NCBI RefSeq assembly: GCF_964048965.1
Contig: NZ_OZ040189.1
Coordinates: 1,178,001-1,242,000, forward strand
Origin: Tenacibaculum sp. 190130A14a
GTDB taxonomy: Bacteria > Bacteroidota > Bacteroidia > Flavobacteriales > Flavobacteriaceae
Direction: 5' to 3'
Length of the DNA: 64,000 nt
Shown here: positions 53,967-62,646 of the stretch, one piece after another
How positions within the stretch are numbered: position 1 is the stretch's first letter
Layout of the letters: the number at the start of each line of letters is the position of its first letter
Notes under the pieces: model-generated
Told to the model about the DNA's origin: nothing
The model's database searches: none
Seen by the model: only the letters and a program-made list of their open reading frames with translations
Program-made: the position numbers and the translations under genes

Positions 53967-55001
53967 TTATAGGACCTTTTTCATAGTCCCGGTTTTAGCT
54001 ACAGTTTCTAACCATTCCTTTTCTGGAGAACTGTCAATAGTAATACCACCTCCAACATAGATATTTGCAATGTTGTTTTGAATTTCCATACAACGTAGAT
54101 TTACAAAAATACTAGAGTTGTTATTCAAATTCAGTTCCCCTAAAAAACCAGTATAATAGGTTCTATCGTAGTTTTCGTTATCTATAATAAATTGCTTTGA
54201 AGCTTTTTTGGGTAATCCACATACCGCTGGAGTGGGGTGTAAGGCTTCAATTATTTCAGCTATATTATTAGAATGTTCTCCGCTAATCTTAGTTTGTAAA
54301 TGAACTAAATTACCTGCTTTGATGGTGTTTACTCTTGAAGTGGTTATATGGGTAGTAATAGGAGTTAGTTTATCTAAAATGAAATCGGTAACAAATTGTT
54401 GTTCATCAATTTCTTTCTGTTCCCAAGTAACCTCTTTATCTTTTTGATATACTTGAGTACCTGCTAAAGACATTGTTTGAAATTGTTGATGGTTTACTTT
54501 GATTAAGGTTTCTGGAGTTGCACCAAACCATAAACCAACTTTTGGATGGTACCATACGTAAACCATAGCAGTCGAATAAGTATAAAGAAGCTTTTTAAAA
54601 GTAGAAGAAATATCAATGTTTTTTAAAGCAACTTGTTCTTTTCTTGATAAAACGACTTTTTTAAAGTTTCCATTTTGAATAGCTTCAACACCTGCTGTCA
54701 CAAGATCTAAATGAGATTTTTTAGAAGAAATATCTGAACTAATATCATTATTTAGTGCATACTGATTAGTTATGGTAATTTCTTCTTGAGAAAATTCTGA
54801 CTGGTTAAATGGAATTAAAACAGAAGGATTGTTATTATCAAAAGGAGCAAAAATGAATCCACTTTCTGTTAAGTTGCTGGATGTATGAAGAGCATCGTTC
54901 TTTTGAATATATAAATTTACGCTGAGCTCTTTAGGTTTTCTGTAAGCAACAAAGGGTTGGTGGTTATGATATGCGATCTTTATTTTTTCTAAAATACTCA
55001 A
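53967..55001 (-). CDS. menF: Isochorismate synthase (chorismate-binding enzyme)
   Basis: The enzyme isomerises chorismate to isochorismate, the first step to menaquinone. The 344-aa protein has the conserved core KKVVLSRKEQVAL near 115, LWFGATPETLIKV near 156, MSLAGTQVYQKDKEVTW near 172, LHPTPAVCGLPK near 252 and the C-terminal IYVGGGITIDSSPEKEW, matching MenF/EntC. It overlaps the alpha/beta hydrolase gene by four bases and is in the operon with a hotdog thioesterase, which supports menaquinone over siderophore synthesis. Confidence 0.92.
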   Translation of the reverse strand: MSILEKIKIAYHNHQPFVAYRKPKELSVNLYIQKNDALHTSSNLTESGFIFAPFDNNNPSVLIPFNQSEFSQEEITITNQYALNNDISSDISSKKSHLDLVTAGVEAIQNGNFKKVVLSRKEQVALKNIDISSTFKKLLYTYSTAMVYVWYHPKVGLWFGATPETLIKVNHQQFQTMSLAGTQVYQKDKEVTWEQKEIDEQQFVTDFILDKLTPITTHITTSRVNTIKAGNLVHLQTKISGEHSNNIAEIIEALHPTPAVCGLPKKASKQFIIDNENYDRTYYTGFLGELNLNNNSSIFVNLRCMEIQNNIANIYVGGGITIDSSPEKEWLETVAKTGTMKKVL

Positions 55002-55849
55002 TCTAATTCGTTTAATAGTTGTTGTTTTAAAAAGGCAAAGTTACTCCAAAGTATTCCATGTCCAGCATCATCCACTTCTATAAGTTCAAATTGACTTTTT
55101 GTAAATTGATTTTGCAAAAATATAGAATTTGAGAAAGGAACAATCATATCAGAATTTCCATGAATACTTTTAACCTTACTTTTGGTGGTATTCCATTGGT
55201 TCTCAAACTGAGTAAGATCTTTTTTATGTGAAAGTTTTTCTTTAGAAGCTTCTTTCCAAACATCAGGAACAAGCCATCTGGTTAATTTCCATTTATAAAA
55301 ATTTACCAGCCAAGGCATCGGTTCAACCTTGCTATAAACAGCTGGAGCAAGTAAAATGATTCCTTTTAACTTCTGTTTTATAGAAAGAGCAATAGGACCT
55401 CCATAAGAATAACCAAAAAGAATGGTTTTGTCTGGATTCAGGCCGGAAATAATCGTGTTTAACATGGCGTTTTCAAAAGCAATGCTTTCTTGTACTTTAT
55501 TTTGGTCATTAAAATTATAACCGATTCTGTCGTAGGCAATCATATTTGCTTTTTTTTGAAGTAAACTATCTGTTAAAAAACGGTTGAAATCGTTTAAAGA
55601 GCCAATAGTTCCGTGTACAAATACAATTGTTGGTAATGTAGTGTCTGAAACAACCTCAATTTTCCGATATTCAAAATCTTTAAATTTTTCTTTGCTTAGT
55701 TTTGGTTGAATTACACTATTTGCATAAGAGTCTAAAATTGTTTGATCACTCTTAGGGCTTGTATAGTATCTAAACAAGAAGTATAGAATAATTACAAGAG
55801 AGAAGATAATGTACGTTGAAATTTTGAATATTTTTTTTAGGAGTCTCAC
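54998..55849 (-). CDS. Membrane-anchored alpha/beta hydrolase
   Basis: The 283-aa protein has an N-terminal membrane helix (STYIIFSLVIILYFLF) and an alpha/beta-hydrolase fold with the oxyanion loop VFVHGTIGSLNDF near 75, nucleophile S in FGYSYGGPIAL near 147, and the final DAGHG motif with the catalytic His near 263. Its position between isochorismate synthase and a thioesterase invites a MenH-like role, but MenH is soluble and this one is membrane-bound, so the substrate is uncertain. Four-base overlaps join it to both neighbours. Confidence 0.8.
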   Translation of the reverse strand: MRLLKKIFKISTYIIFSLVIILYFLFRYYTSPKSDQTILDSYANSVIQPKLSKEKFKDFEYRKIEVVSDTTLPTIVFVHGTIGSLNDFNRFLTDSLLQKKANMIAYDRIGYNFNDQNKVQESIAFENAMLNTIISGLNPDKTILFGYSYGGPIALSIKQKLKGIILLAPAVYSKVEPMPWLVNFYKWKLTRWLVPDVWKEASKEKLSHKKDLTQFENQWNTTKSKVKSIHGNSDMIVPFSNSIFLQNQFTKSQFELIEVDDAGHGILWSNFAFLKQQLLNELD

Positions 55850-56262
55850 TTTTTATCTAAAACTATATTAGTGATTTTACAAAGGGAAATTAAGTTCTTG
55901 TCTTCATCAATAATTTTTACTTCCCATAAATGAGTTGTTCTTCCTTTGTGCATTAATTTGGCAGTAGCATAGACCATTCCTTCTTTTTTACTTTTTAAAT
56001 GGTTTATACTAAGTTCTATACCTTTTACAATTTGTTTTTTTGCATCTATAAAAATTACAGAGGCGCAGCTTCCTACAGTTTCAGCCAATGCTGCTGTAGC
56101 TCCTCCGTGCAATAGACCTAAAGGTTGGTGAACTCTTGAGTTTACAGGCATTTGTGCGGTTAAAAAATCTTCACCCACCTCGGTAAACACTATTTCTAGA
56201 GTTTCCATGAGTGTATTTTTGTTTAATTTATTAAGTTTTTCTAATAGTTGCTCTTTCTCCAT
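55846..56262 (-). CDS. Hotdog-fold thioesterase (PaaI/MenI-like)
   Basis: The 138-aa protein has the hotdog pattern RVHQPLGLLHGGATAALAET near 43-63 with the catalytic region HGGATAALAETVGS, and GRTTHLWEVKIID near 107. Next to isochorismate synthase it is a good candidate for the 1,4-dihydroxy-2-naphthoyl-CoA thioesterase (MenI) of the menaquinone pathway. It is the first gene of the minus-strand operon, with a -7 element inside the palindrome upstream. Confidence 0.88.
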   Translation of the reverse strand: MEKEQLLEKLNKLNKNTLMETLEIVFTEVGEDFLTAQMPVNSRVHQPLGLLHGGATAALAETVGSCASVIFIDAKKQIVKGIELSINHLKSKKEGMVYATAKLMHKGRTTHLWEVKIIDEDKNLISLCKITNIVLDKK

Positions 56263-56281
56263 TGCTAATAGATTATCATCT

Positions 56282-56299
56282 CAAAAATACGTATTTTTG
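56282..56299. promoter_or_regulatory. Palindromic back-to-back -7 elements of divergent genes
   Basis: An 18-bp perfect palindrome CAAAAATACGTATTTTTG contains TATTTTTG on each strand (plus 56292-56299, minus 56289-56282). The thioesterase start is 20 bases away on the minus strand and the plus-strand start at 56321 is 21 bases away. No good -33 TTTG is seen on either side. Confidence 0.55.
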
Positions 56300-56320
56300 T
56301 GGTGATTAAATAATGGAGTA

Positions 56321-56821
56321 ATGTATAAAGTACGTGTAATTTTAGATACGCAAGAAGATGTAATTAGAACCTTGATGGTAAATGAAAAAGAAACTTTAGA
56401 AAGTTTGCATTTTACCATTGCAAAAGCTTTTGGTTTTGATGGTCAGGAGATGGCTTCTTTTTATAGAACAGATGAAGAATGGAATCAAGGAGAAGAAATT
56501 CCATTATTTAATATGGCAGAAGCTGGGGAAGGAATTTCTATGGCTACGTGTGTTTTGAATGAAACTTTACCCAAAGTACATGACAAGTTGATTTATGTAT
56601 ATGATTTTTTACATATGTGGGCATTTTATGTAGAAGTTATCGAAGTTTCAAGTCAAGAGATTGATGAGGCAAAGCTATTATTATCTGTGGGAGAAGTTCC
56701 GGCAGAAGCTCAAGAAAAAGAATTTAAGTCAGAAGATATTATGAAAGGGTTTGATGATGAGTTTAAAGATGAATTTGATGACTTAGACCGTATAGATGAT
56801 TTTGATTTTAACAATTTTTAA
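56321..56821 (+). CDS. PRiA4_ORF3-like protein
   Basis: The 166-aa protein has the pRiA4b ORF-3/IS1096-passenger fold: ESLHFTIAKAFGFDGQEMAS near 27, LIYVYDFLHMWAFYVEVIEV near 90, and an acidic tail (DEFKDEFDDLDRIDDFDF). The family name derives from a transposon passenger, but such genes are stable chromosomal genes in Bacteroidota, and there is no transposase or inverted repeat here. Function is unknown. It lies six bases before the threonylcarbamoyl-AMP synthase gene and shares the palindromic promoter with the thioesterase. Confidence 0.85.
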   Translation: MYKVRVILDTQEDVIRTLMVNEKETLESLHFTIAKAFGFDGQEMASFYRTDEEWNQGEEIPLFNMAEAGEGISMATCVLNETLPKVHDKLIYVYDFLHMWAFYVEVIEVSSQEIDEAKLLLSVGEVPAEAQEKEFKSEDIMKGFDDEFKDEFDDLDRIDDFDFNNF

Positions 56822-56827
56822 ATAGCT

Positions 56828-57448
56828 ATGGCACAGTTTATAAAGTTATATAACGACAATCCTAATCCGAAAGAAATAGAAAAAGTAGTAAAGGCTTTAC
56901 AAAATGGAGGTTTGGTAATCTATCCAACCGACACAGTTTATGGTTTAGGATGTGATATAACGAATTCTAAAGCCATGGAAAAAGTAGCTAAAATAAAAGG
57001 AGTGAAGTTAGAAAAATCTAATTTCTCCTTTGTTTGTAATGATTTAAGCCATTTATCAGATTATGTAAAGCAAATAAACACAGCTACCTATAAAATTTTA
57101 AAAAGAGCGCTTCCTGGACCTTATACGTTTATATTACCTGGAAGTAATTCCTTGCCTAAGGTTTTTAAAAAAAGAAAAACAGTAGGTATACGTGTGCCAG
57201 ATAATAATATAGCAAGAGCTATTGTAGAAGCATTAGGAAACCCTATCGTTTCAACTTCAATTCACGATGAAGATGAAGTATTGGAGTACACCACAGACCC
57301 TGAGTTAATTTTTGAAAAGTGGCAAAATATTGTCGATGTAGTAATAGATGGTGGTTATGGAGACAATTATGCATCGACCGTAATTGATTTAACAACAGAT
57401 GAACCTGAAGTAATTCGTGAAGGAAAAGGAAGTTTAGATGTTTTATAG
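56828..57448 (+). CDS. tsaC: L-threonylcarbamoyladenylate synthase (TsaC/Sua5/YrdC)
   Basis: The enzyme makes threonylcarbamoyl-AMP for the t6A modification of tRNAs reading ANN codons. The 206-aa protein has the YrdC motifs GGLVIYPTDTVYGLGCDI near 28-45, ALPGPYTFILPGS near 97-109, KTVGIRVPDN near 118 and PIVSTSIHD near 138. It has only the YrdC domain, without the Sua5 C-terminal part. The stop overlaps the next gene by 11 bases, suggesting coupling. Confidence 0.95.
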   Translation: MAQFIKLYNDNPNPKEIEKVVKALQNGGLVIYPTDTVYGLGCDITNSKAMEKVAKIKGVKLEKSNFSFVCNDLSHLSDYVKQINTATYKILKRALPGPYTFILPGSNSLPKVFKKRKTVGIRVPDNNIARAIVEALGNPIVSTSIHDEDEVLEYTTDPELIFEKWQNIVDVVIDGGYGDNYASTVIDLTTDEPEVIREGKGSLDVL

Positions 57449-58112
57449 TTTTCTACAAAACTTCCCGAAAGATAGTGGACCTATTTATCAAGAGACTATA
57501 GAGGGTAGATTGCCAGTAGAACCTTTTAATACTTTTAGTAATCTTATTTTTATAGTTATTCTTATTTATTTTGGTAAGAAAATAATTAAAAACCCTAAAA
57601 AGCATCCTTTCTTTTTATTTGCAATCCCTGTTATTTTTATTAGTTGGATAGGAGGTACTATGTTTCATGGAACTAGAAGTCATGAATTTTGGTTGGTGTT
57701 GGATTGGTTGCCAATTATGATTGTTTGTTTAGGAGGGATTATTTACTTTATTGGAAAAATAACAAAGAAATGGTGGCAACGGTTATTTCTATTTATAGGA
57801 TTAATTGTACTCACAATCTTGCCAAGAATGTTGTCTTTACCAAAGAGCTATAGAATTTCATTTGGGTATTTAATCACGGCATTTACAGTATTAACTCCTT
57901 TTCTTTGGTATGCCTATAAAACACAATGGAAAAGAGTTCAATACATATTGTATGGAGCTGGTATCTTTTCTTTAGCAATTCTTTTTAGAACGCTAGATAA
58001 TATAATGGTGCTATTGCCTATGGGAACACATTGGTTATGGCATATGTTTGGCGGAATTGCAGTTTTTTTTCTATTATATTACATATATAAAGATCAAGAA
58101 GATTTAGTTTGA
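57438..58112 (+). CDS. Ceramidase-like (CREST-type) integral membrane protein
   Basis: The 224-aa protein has about seven hydrophobic helices. After EPFNTFSNLIFIV it has S and H in WIGGTMFHGTRSHEFW near 71-86, D in LVLDWLPIM near 90 and a final pair of histidines in GTHWLWHMFGG near 198-208. This S..H..D..HxxxH arrangement is that of the CREST hydrolases (alkaline ceramidase, PAQR and Per1 families), which act on amide bonds with zinc. Bacterial members are uncharacterised. It overlaps tsaC upstream by 11 bases and the convergent gene downstream by nine. Confidence 0.75.
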   Translation: MFYSFLQNFPKDSGPIYQETIEGRLPVEPFNTFSNLIFIVILIYFGKKIIKNPKKHPFFLFAIPVIFISWIGGTMFHGTRSHEFWLVLDWLPIMIVCLGGIIYFIGKITKKWWQRLFLFIGLIVLTILPRMLSLPKSYRISFGYLITAFTVLTPFLWYAYKTQWKRVQYILYGAGIFSLAILFRTLDNIMVLLPMGTHWLWHMFGGIAVFFLLYYIYKDQEDLV

Positions 58113-59189
58113 GTCTTTAAATCTTCCAGTTATGAGCCAACCTCCAAAGTCTTCTGATACAGCAATTAATAATGTGTTTTTTCCTTTTTTAAGAGGAAGG
58201 TATACAGCATCAAAAAGACCAACGGTTCCCAAATAGCGATAATCTCTAGAACGCCATTTGTTGGTTCCCTTATAAATAGGTTTCCCATTTAAAATAACTA
58301 CAACTCTATCGCTATATCCAAATTCAAAAAGTTTTGTTTTGGGTTTATCAGATTGAACTTCAATTTTAGCAAAAACCGTATTTCCTACTTGTCCATCATA
58401 GCGTTGTAGTTTTCTTGAAATATTGGCTGCGGTACCTTCTTCGACTATAATCTCATTATTCCATTTTCTTGAACGAATGAGTATTTTTAAAGAATCAATA
58501 TTTTCAAGATGCTTTTCCTCAAATTTGTCAGAGATTATCCATTTAGGTACCAGATTTTTAATAGGGGTTCTTGTTTTAGGGATGAAATTTTTGATGACCG
58601 TTTGATTCGGGTCAATTTTTATATTGGCAAGATGTAGTCCAGAAAAACGTCCGCCTCTAAAGGCAATTAAACCTTCTTGTGTTTTATGAAATAAGTTCCA
58701 AGATAAATTGGGGGTTTGTGCTTCATCTAAAAAGACTTGGGCTTTATTATTATTTACCACTAGTTTTACATGAGTCCAATCATTGAATTTATACTTGTAG
58801 GGGAAAGAATATTTTTCTCCAAAATATAATTGCCATGGAGTTATTCCTTTAGTGGCTGGAGCAGCTTGATTTGCATCTGGTTTTCCTGAGAGATGGGGAC
58901 GCATGAACCATTGTTCAGAATCCAGATTTTTAGTTCCTCTAAAGTATACTCCTGGAAAAGCCTGTTCCTCTTTTAAAAATACATCAAATTCAATAGTACC
59001 ATTTAAAAAGGTTTTATCTTTTAAAGTAATGGCTCCACCTTGAATATATATTGCATCTTTTCCTTTGTAGTTTTCAAAAATATACGATTTTGCATTTATC
59101 TTCCAGTTTGTTGTATCTAAAGGAATGATTTTTTGGGCTAGGCTGATATTGGTAATAAGTAATAAAGCGATAAAGAATTTTGCATTCAT
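58104..59189 (-). CDS. Secreted protein with ConA/LamG-like domain
   Basis: The 361-aa protein has a signal peptide (FFIALLLITNISLAQ). Residues about 25-200 look like a concanavalin/LamG-type sandwich resembling DUF1080 domains (GTIEFDVFLKEEQAFPGVYF; YKFNDWTHVKLVVNNNKAQV; EGLIAFRGG). The C-terminal 130 residues form another beta domain (VVILNGKPIYKGTNKWRSR; LPLKKGKNTLLIAVSEDF), similar to the accessory sheet of glycoside-binding proteins. No catalytic residues identified. It is divergent from the membrane sensor gene at 59306 and may be its target. Confidence 0.7.
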   Translation of the reverse strand: MNAKFFIALLLITNISLAQKIIPLDTTNWKINAKSYIFENYKGKDAIYIQGGAITLKDKTFLNGTIEFDVFLKEEQAFPGVYFRGTKNLDSEQWFMRPHLSGKPDANQAAPATKGITPWQLYFGEKYSFPYKYKFNDWTHVKLVVNNNKAQVFLDEAQTPNLSWNLFHKTQEGLIAFRGGRFSGLHLANIKIDPNQTVIKNFIPKTRTPIKNLVPKWIISDKFEEKHLENIDSLKILIRSRKWNNEIIVEEGTAANISRKLQRYDGQVGNTVFAKIEVQSDKPKTKLFEFGYSDRVVVILNGKPIYKGTNKWRSRDYRYLGTVGLFDAVYLPLKKGKNTLLIAVSEDFGGWLITGRFKDSN

Positions 59190-59305
59190 GGTAATTGTTT
59201 TAAATGATGTTCAAATTTCTATTTTATTGTATATCAATAGAAAACAAATAGGTTCAAGTTGATACATAGTTGTTCAAATGATAATTTTTGGTGATTTTTG
59301 TTCTA

Positions 59306-60556
59306 ATGAGTACATATAAAGAATATAAGGAGGTTAAAGAGTGTTTAGTTTTAATTGAAGAAAAACTAGATTGGGGAAGTTCTCACTTATGGCATAACGA
59401 TGTTTTTATAGAGTTAAGTGAAAAGATTCAAGAAGAAACAAAAATCTTGTTAAGTCCAACTACATTAAAAAGAGTTTGGGGAAAGATAAACTATAATAGC
59501 ACTCCAAGTATTAGTACTTTAAATGCATTGGCGCAATTTGCCGGGTTTTTAAACTGGAGAGATTTTAAGAATAACCATAAGAAATCTACAGTTTCTTATT
59601 ATAAAAAAGTGATACACTCAAACTTTCGTGTAATTATGTTGTCAGCCTTTATAATTGCAGGGCTGTTTTTATCGATATTTTCTATGTCAAATAGTAGGAA
59701 TGAGGTTGTGGATTATTCGAATATTCCTTTTAAAAGTAGGCCAATTACTGAAGGATTACCAAATTCTGCAGTGTTTGATTTTGATTTAGATGGAGTAAAT
59801 TCTAATAACATTATCATTCAACAATATTGGGACGAAACGAAGACAATTACCATTCAGAAAGACCAAAAGCAAGCAACGGGACAATATTATTTTCCAGGAT
59901 ATTTTAGAGCAAAATTATTAATAGATAATACAATTGTGAAAGAACATGGTTTATTCATTAAATCAAATGGTTGGATGGGAACTATTGATTACAACCCTAT
60001 ACCCAAATATTATGTAGGAGAAGAAATTAAAAAGAATGAAGGTGAAGGTATCTCCTTTTCAAAAAAGGTGTTTGATGAGGTAGTAAATAAAGAGAAACCA
60101 GTAACTACCACCCTACATTATGTGAATGACTTGGGAGATATTTTTGGAGATAATTTTGAGTTTGAATTAGAAGTTAAAAACCTTTTTAGGGAAAAATGGG
60201 GAGTATGCCAAAAAACTATGATAATCATTGTAGGAACAAAGAGTGCCTATGTGGTTCCTTTTTCAATTAATGGTTGTGCTGCTGAAATTGGAATGATGTT
60301 GAGTGATTTGTATTTAGATGGAAAGAAAAATGATTTATCTTTTTTAGGAACAGATTTTAGTAGTTACCAAAAGCTAAACATACGAACAGAAAACAAAGAA
60401 GTCGTTATTTCTATAAATAACAAAGAAATTTATACTAATACGTATAATAGTACTATAGGTAAAGTAGTTGGAGTGCGTGTTAAGTTTTATGGAATTGGAG
60501 AAGTTAAAAACCTTTTCTTGAGAGATTTAAAAGGAAATGTGTTTCTAAAAAGCTAA
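59306..60556 (+). CDS. Membrane-tethered regulator-like protein with extracytoplasmic domain
   Basis: The ATG at 59306 gives 416 aa; an upstream TTG at 59288 adds six hydrophobic residues and is less likely. Residues 1-95 form a small helical domain (SPTTLKRVWGKINYNSTPS; STLNALAQFAGFLNWRDFKN) resembling a helix-turn-helix. One membrane helix follows at about 112-130 (VIMLSAFIIAGLFLSIF). The remaining 280 residues should be periplasmic and include a ConA-like end (YQKLNIRTENKEVVISINN). The layout suggests a one-component membrane sensor. It is divergent from the secreted ConA-like gene, 116 bases away. Its stop overlaps that of the glycosyltransferase. Confidence 0.65.
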   Translation: MSTYKEYKEVKECLVLIEEKLDWGSSHLWHNDVFIELSEKIQEETKILLSPTTLKRVWGKINYNSTPSISTLNALAQFAGFLNWRDFKNNHKKSTVSYYKKVIHSNFRVIMLSAFIIAGLFLSIFSMSNSRNEVVDYSNIPFKSRPITEGLPNSAVFDFDLDGVNSNNIIIQQYWDETKTITIQKDQKQATGQYYFPGYFRAKLLIDNTIVKEHGLFIKSNGWMGTIDYNPIPKYYVGEEIKKNEGEGISFSKKVFDEVVNKEKPVTTTLHYVNDLGDIFGDNFEFELEVKNLFREKWGVCQKTMIIIVGTKSAYVVPFSINGCAAEIGMMLSDLYLDGKKNDLSFLGTDFSSYQKLNIRTENKEVVISINNKEIYTNTYNSTIGKVVGVRVKFYGIGEVKNLFLRDLKGNVFLKS

Positions 60557-61554
60557 TTTTTTAAATCTGTAAACTTTTTCTTACCCAATGCATAATATTG
60601 CCAAACTATAGATTTGTGTAAAAAGTATTTTGAACTTTTAGTTGTTTTACCTCTTTTCTTTAAGAATTTGAACAAGTTTTTATAAAAACTAAAATGAGCT
60701 TTTAAGATTGCAAAGAGATGTTTTGGTTTGAGTTCAATTAAAAACTTAATTCCTGCTACCCCATCTAAAACTAAACGAGAAAATATAACAGGAAATAGTC
60801 TGGAAGTAGGTAGGTTTTTAACTAAGTTCAGTAAACTATTTCTGAAATTTAAATAAGTTTTCTTCGGGTTAAGTGTGTCTAGAGTTGCTCCACCTACATG
60901 ATATACTGTAGACGCTCCAACATATTTAACATCGTATCCTTTATTCGTTGCTCTCCAGCATAAGTCAATTTCTTCTTGATGTGCAAAGAAGTCTTCGTCA
61001 AACCCTTTTAATTCGTTAAAAACAGATGAACGAATAAAAAAGCATGCACCTGAACCCCAAAAGATATTAGTGGTGTCATCAAACTGACCACTGTCTGTTT
61101 CTAAGTCACTAAAAATTCTACCACGACAATAAGGGTATCCAAACGCATCGATAAAACCTCCACCTGCACCAGCATATTCAAATTTAGTTTTGTCTTTAAA
61201 ATCTAAAATTTTTGGCTGAACAATCGCAGTGTTTTGTTCACTTGAAAAAGTAGTTATGATTGGAGTAAGCCAATTTTCGGTAACCTCAATATCAGAGTTT
61301 ACTAAACATAAAATATCAGCTTCAATACGTTGTAGTGCATCATTATATCCTTTTGCATAACCTCCATTGTCCTTATTCTGGATAATCTTTACAGAAGGGA
61401 AATGTTCTTTTACAAAATTTACAGACGTATCTGTAGAAGCGTTATCTGCAACATATACTTCAGCTTGCTGAGAGCTATGCATTACAACAGAAGGTAAAAA
61501 CTGTTCAAGTAGTTTTACGCCGTTCCAATTTAATATGACTATTGCTGTTTTCAA
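60553..61554 (-). CDS. Family 2 glycosyltransferase, rhamnosyltransferase-like
   Basis: The 333-aa protein has the GT2 (GT-A) fold: TAIVILNWNGVKLLEQF at the start, VYVADNASTDTSV near 33, nucleotide-sugar region NKDNGGYAKGYNDAL near 60, the DxD-like LVNSDIEV near 82, and FDEDFFAHQEEIDLCWRA near 192, the conserved ED acceptor motif. It probably adds a sugar to a cell-surface glycan. The C-terminal 90 residues are basic with one hydrophobic stretch. It is convergent and overlapping by four bases with the gene before it. Confidence 0.93.
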   Translation of the reverse strand: MKTAIVILNWNGVKLLEQFLPSVVMHSSQQAEVYVADNASTDTSVNFVKEHFPSVKIIQNKDNGGYAKGYNDALQRIEADILCLVNSDIEVTENWLTPIITTFSSEQNTAIVQPKILDFKDKTKFEYAGAGGGFIDAFGYPYCRGRIFSDLETDSGQFDDTTNIFWGSGACFFIRSSVFNELKGFDEDFFAHQEEIDLCWRATNKGYDVKYVGASTVYHVGGATLDTLNPKKTYLNFRNSLLNLVKNLPTSRLFPVIFSRLVLDGVAGIKFLIELKPKHLFAILKAHFSFYKNLFKFLKKRGKTTKSSKYFLHKSIVWQYYALGKKKFTDLKN

Positions 61555-61630
61555 GAGTGCAAACTTACATTTTTAAAATTAGTTACTGCAGTGCTAAAAC
61601 CATAAAATAACATTAAAATTTGAAATGGAC

Positions 61631-62182
61631 TTATTCTTTGTGAATGGTCAAGTTAGGCCAAGTTGCTTTCCAGTTTTTATTCGTAATTCTTTGGTTGTAA
61701 ATGGTAAAATCAACACGAGGAGTAGGTTTAACATCTAGGTTAAATAAATCGATTAAACCATAAGGAGCAATAACATTTATTTGATTGTTATGATTAAGCT
61801 GAATTGCAATTGCCGTAGCTGTTTCAGGCCAATATGAAATAGCATCTGTACAATTAATGTATTTAGTATGATTGTTATAAAGATGCATTCTAGCTTGATT
61901 CTTTACAGACCAATTAACCTCTGGATATTTCTTTTTTAATGTTTTCTCAATTTGAAAATCTACTTCGGAAGAGAGGTTTGACGAATCAAAGTATATGACA
62001 TCAACATCATTTAAAGTAGTTCTTGGTTTGTTGTGTTTAACATCCCATACTTTGTTTCTTATAAACCCAGCACCAACCCAACAATCTTTCAAGTTTAAAT
62101 CGTTTACAATTTGCAAGATGTGAAGCATCCAAGCATCGTTTTTTATAATGCTAATGAGTTCAGAAGAAAAGTCCTGTTCCAT
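61631..62182 (-). CDS. Nucleotidyltransferase-like protein (DUF925)
   Basis: The 183-aa protein matches the NTP_transf_6 (DUF925) family: CWVGAGFIRNKVWDVKHNKP near 34, catalytic-type aspartates in LNDVDVIYFD near 58 (DxD), AISYWPETATAIAIQL near 113 and APYGLIDLFNLDVKPTPR near 136. The substrate is unknown. It starts three bases after the stop of the HsdR-N-like gene, in the same direction. Confidence 0.85.
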   Translation of the reverse strand: MEQDFSSELISIIKNDAWMLHILQIVNDLNLKDCWVGAGFIRNKVWDVKHNKPRTTLNDVDVIYFDSSNLSSEVDFQIEKTLKKKYPEVNWSVKNQARMHLYNNHTKYINCTDAISYWPETATAIAIQLNHNNQINVIAPYGLIDLFNLDVKPTPRVDFTIYNQRITNKNWKATWPNLTIHKE

Positions 62183-62185
62183 GTT

Positions 62186-62629
62186 TTATTTGTAAGAAGG
62201 AATATCTTTTAGAAAAACATAGGTTTCATTCTCTTTATCTAATACACAGAAATAATGCTCTAAACCGTTGGTGACAACTAAATAAGTAGCATTTAGTTTT
62301 AGATTATAGCGCGCAATTTGATCGAATGTACTTTGTGTAATTTTTATATGTGGAGCTTTACATTCAACAATAATATTTGGAGTTCCTTTCGAAGAGAATA
62401 TCACAATATCTGTTCTTTTTTTTAAGTTATTTATTACCAGTTGTTTTTCGATGGCAATTAACGAAACAGGATATTTTTTCTCTTGAATTAAAAATTGAAC
62501 AAAATGTTGTCTTACCCATTCTTCTGGTGTAAGTACCACATATTTTTTTCGTAAACTATCAAAAATAAGCGTCTTATTTTCGTTACTTTTGAGCTTGAAA
62601 TTATATGTAGGAAGATTGAGCTTTTGCAT
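62186..62629 (-). CDS. Stand-alone HsdR N-terminal-like (HSDR_N_2) protein
   Basis: The 147-aa protein contains only a PD-(D/E)XK core: RTDIVIFSSKGTPNIIVECK near 74-93 with D, E and K in place (TDIV then ECK). Despite the family name, such single-domain proteins are widespread in Bacteroidota beside holA and are not part of a type I enzyme; no hsdM or hsdS is near. It is divergent from holA with only 17 bases between the start codons. Nuclease activity is possible but unproven. Confidence 0.88.
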   Translation of the reverse strand: MQKLNLPTYNFKLKSNENKTLIFDSLRKKYVVLTPEEWVRQHFVQFLIQEKKYPVSLIAIEKQLVINNLKKRTDIVIFSSKGTPNIIVECKAPHIKITQSTFDQIARYNLKLNATYLVVTNGLEHYFCVLDKENETYVFLKDIPSYK

Positions 62630-62646
62630 GATTCAAAAATAATGAA

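Noticed and set aside
56321..56821. IS1096-passenger-like protein as a sign of a mobile element
   Set aside because: No transposase, terminal inverted repeats or target duplication is near, and the gene is embedded in an ordinary chromosomal operon.
59288..60556. TTG at 59288 as the start of the membrane sensor
   Set aside because: The ATG 18 bases downstream starts a sensible N-terminus, and the extra six residues add nothing recognisable.
62186..62629. HsdR N-terminal domain as part of a second restriction system
   Set aside because: It is a short single-domain protein with no helicase part, and no hsdM or hsdS is near; the position beside holA is common in Bacteroidota.
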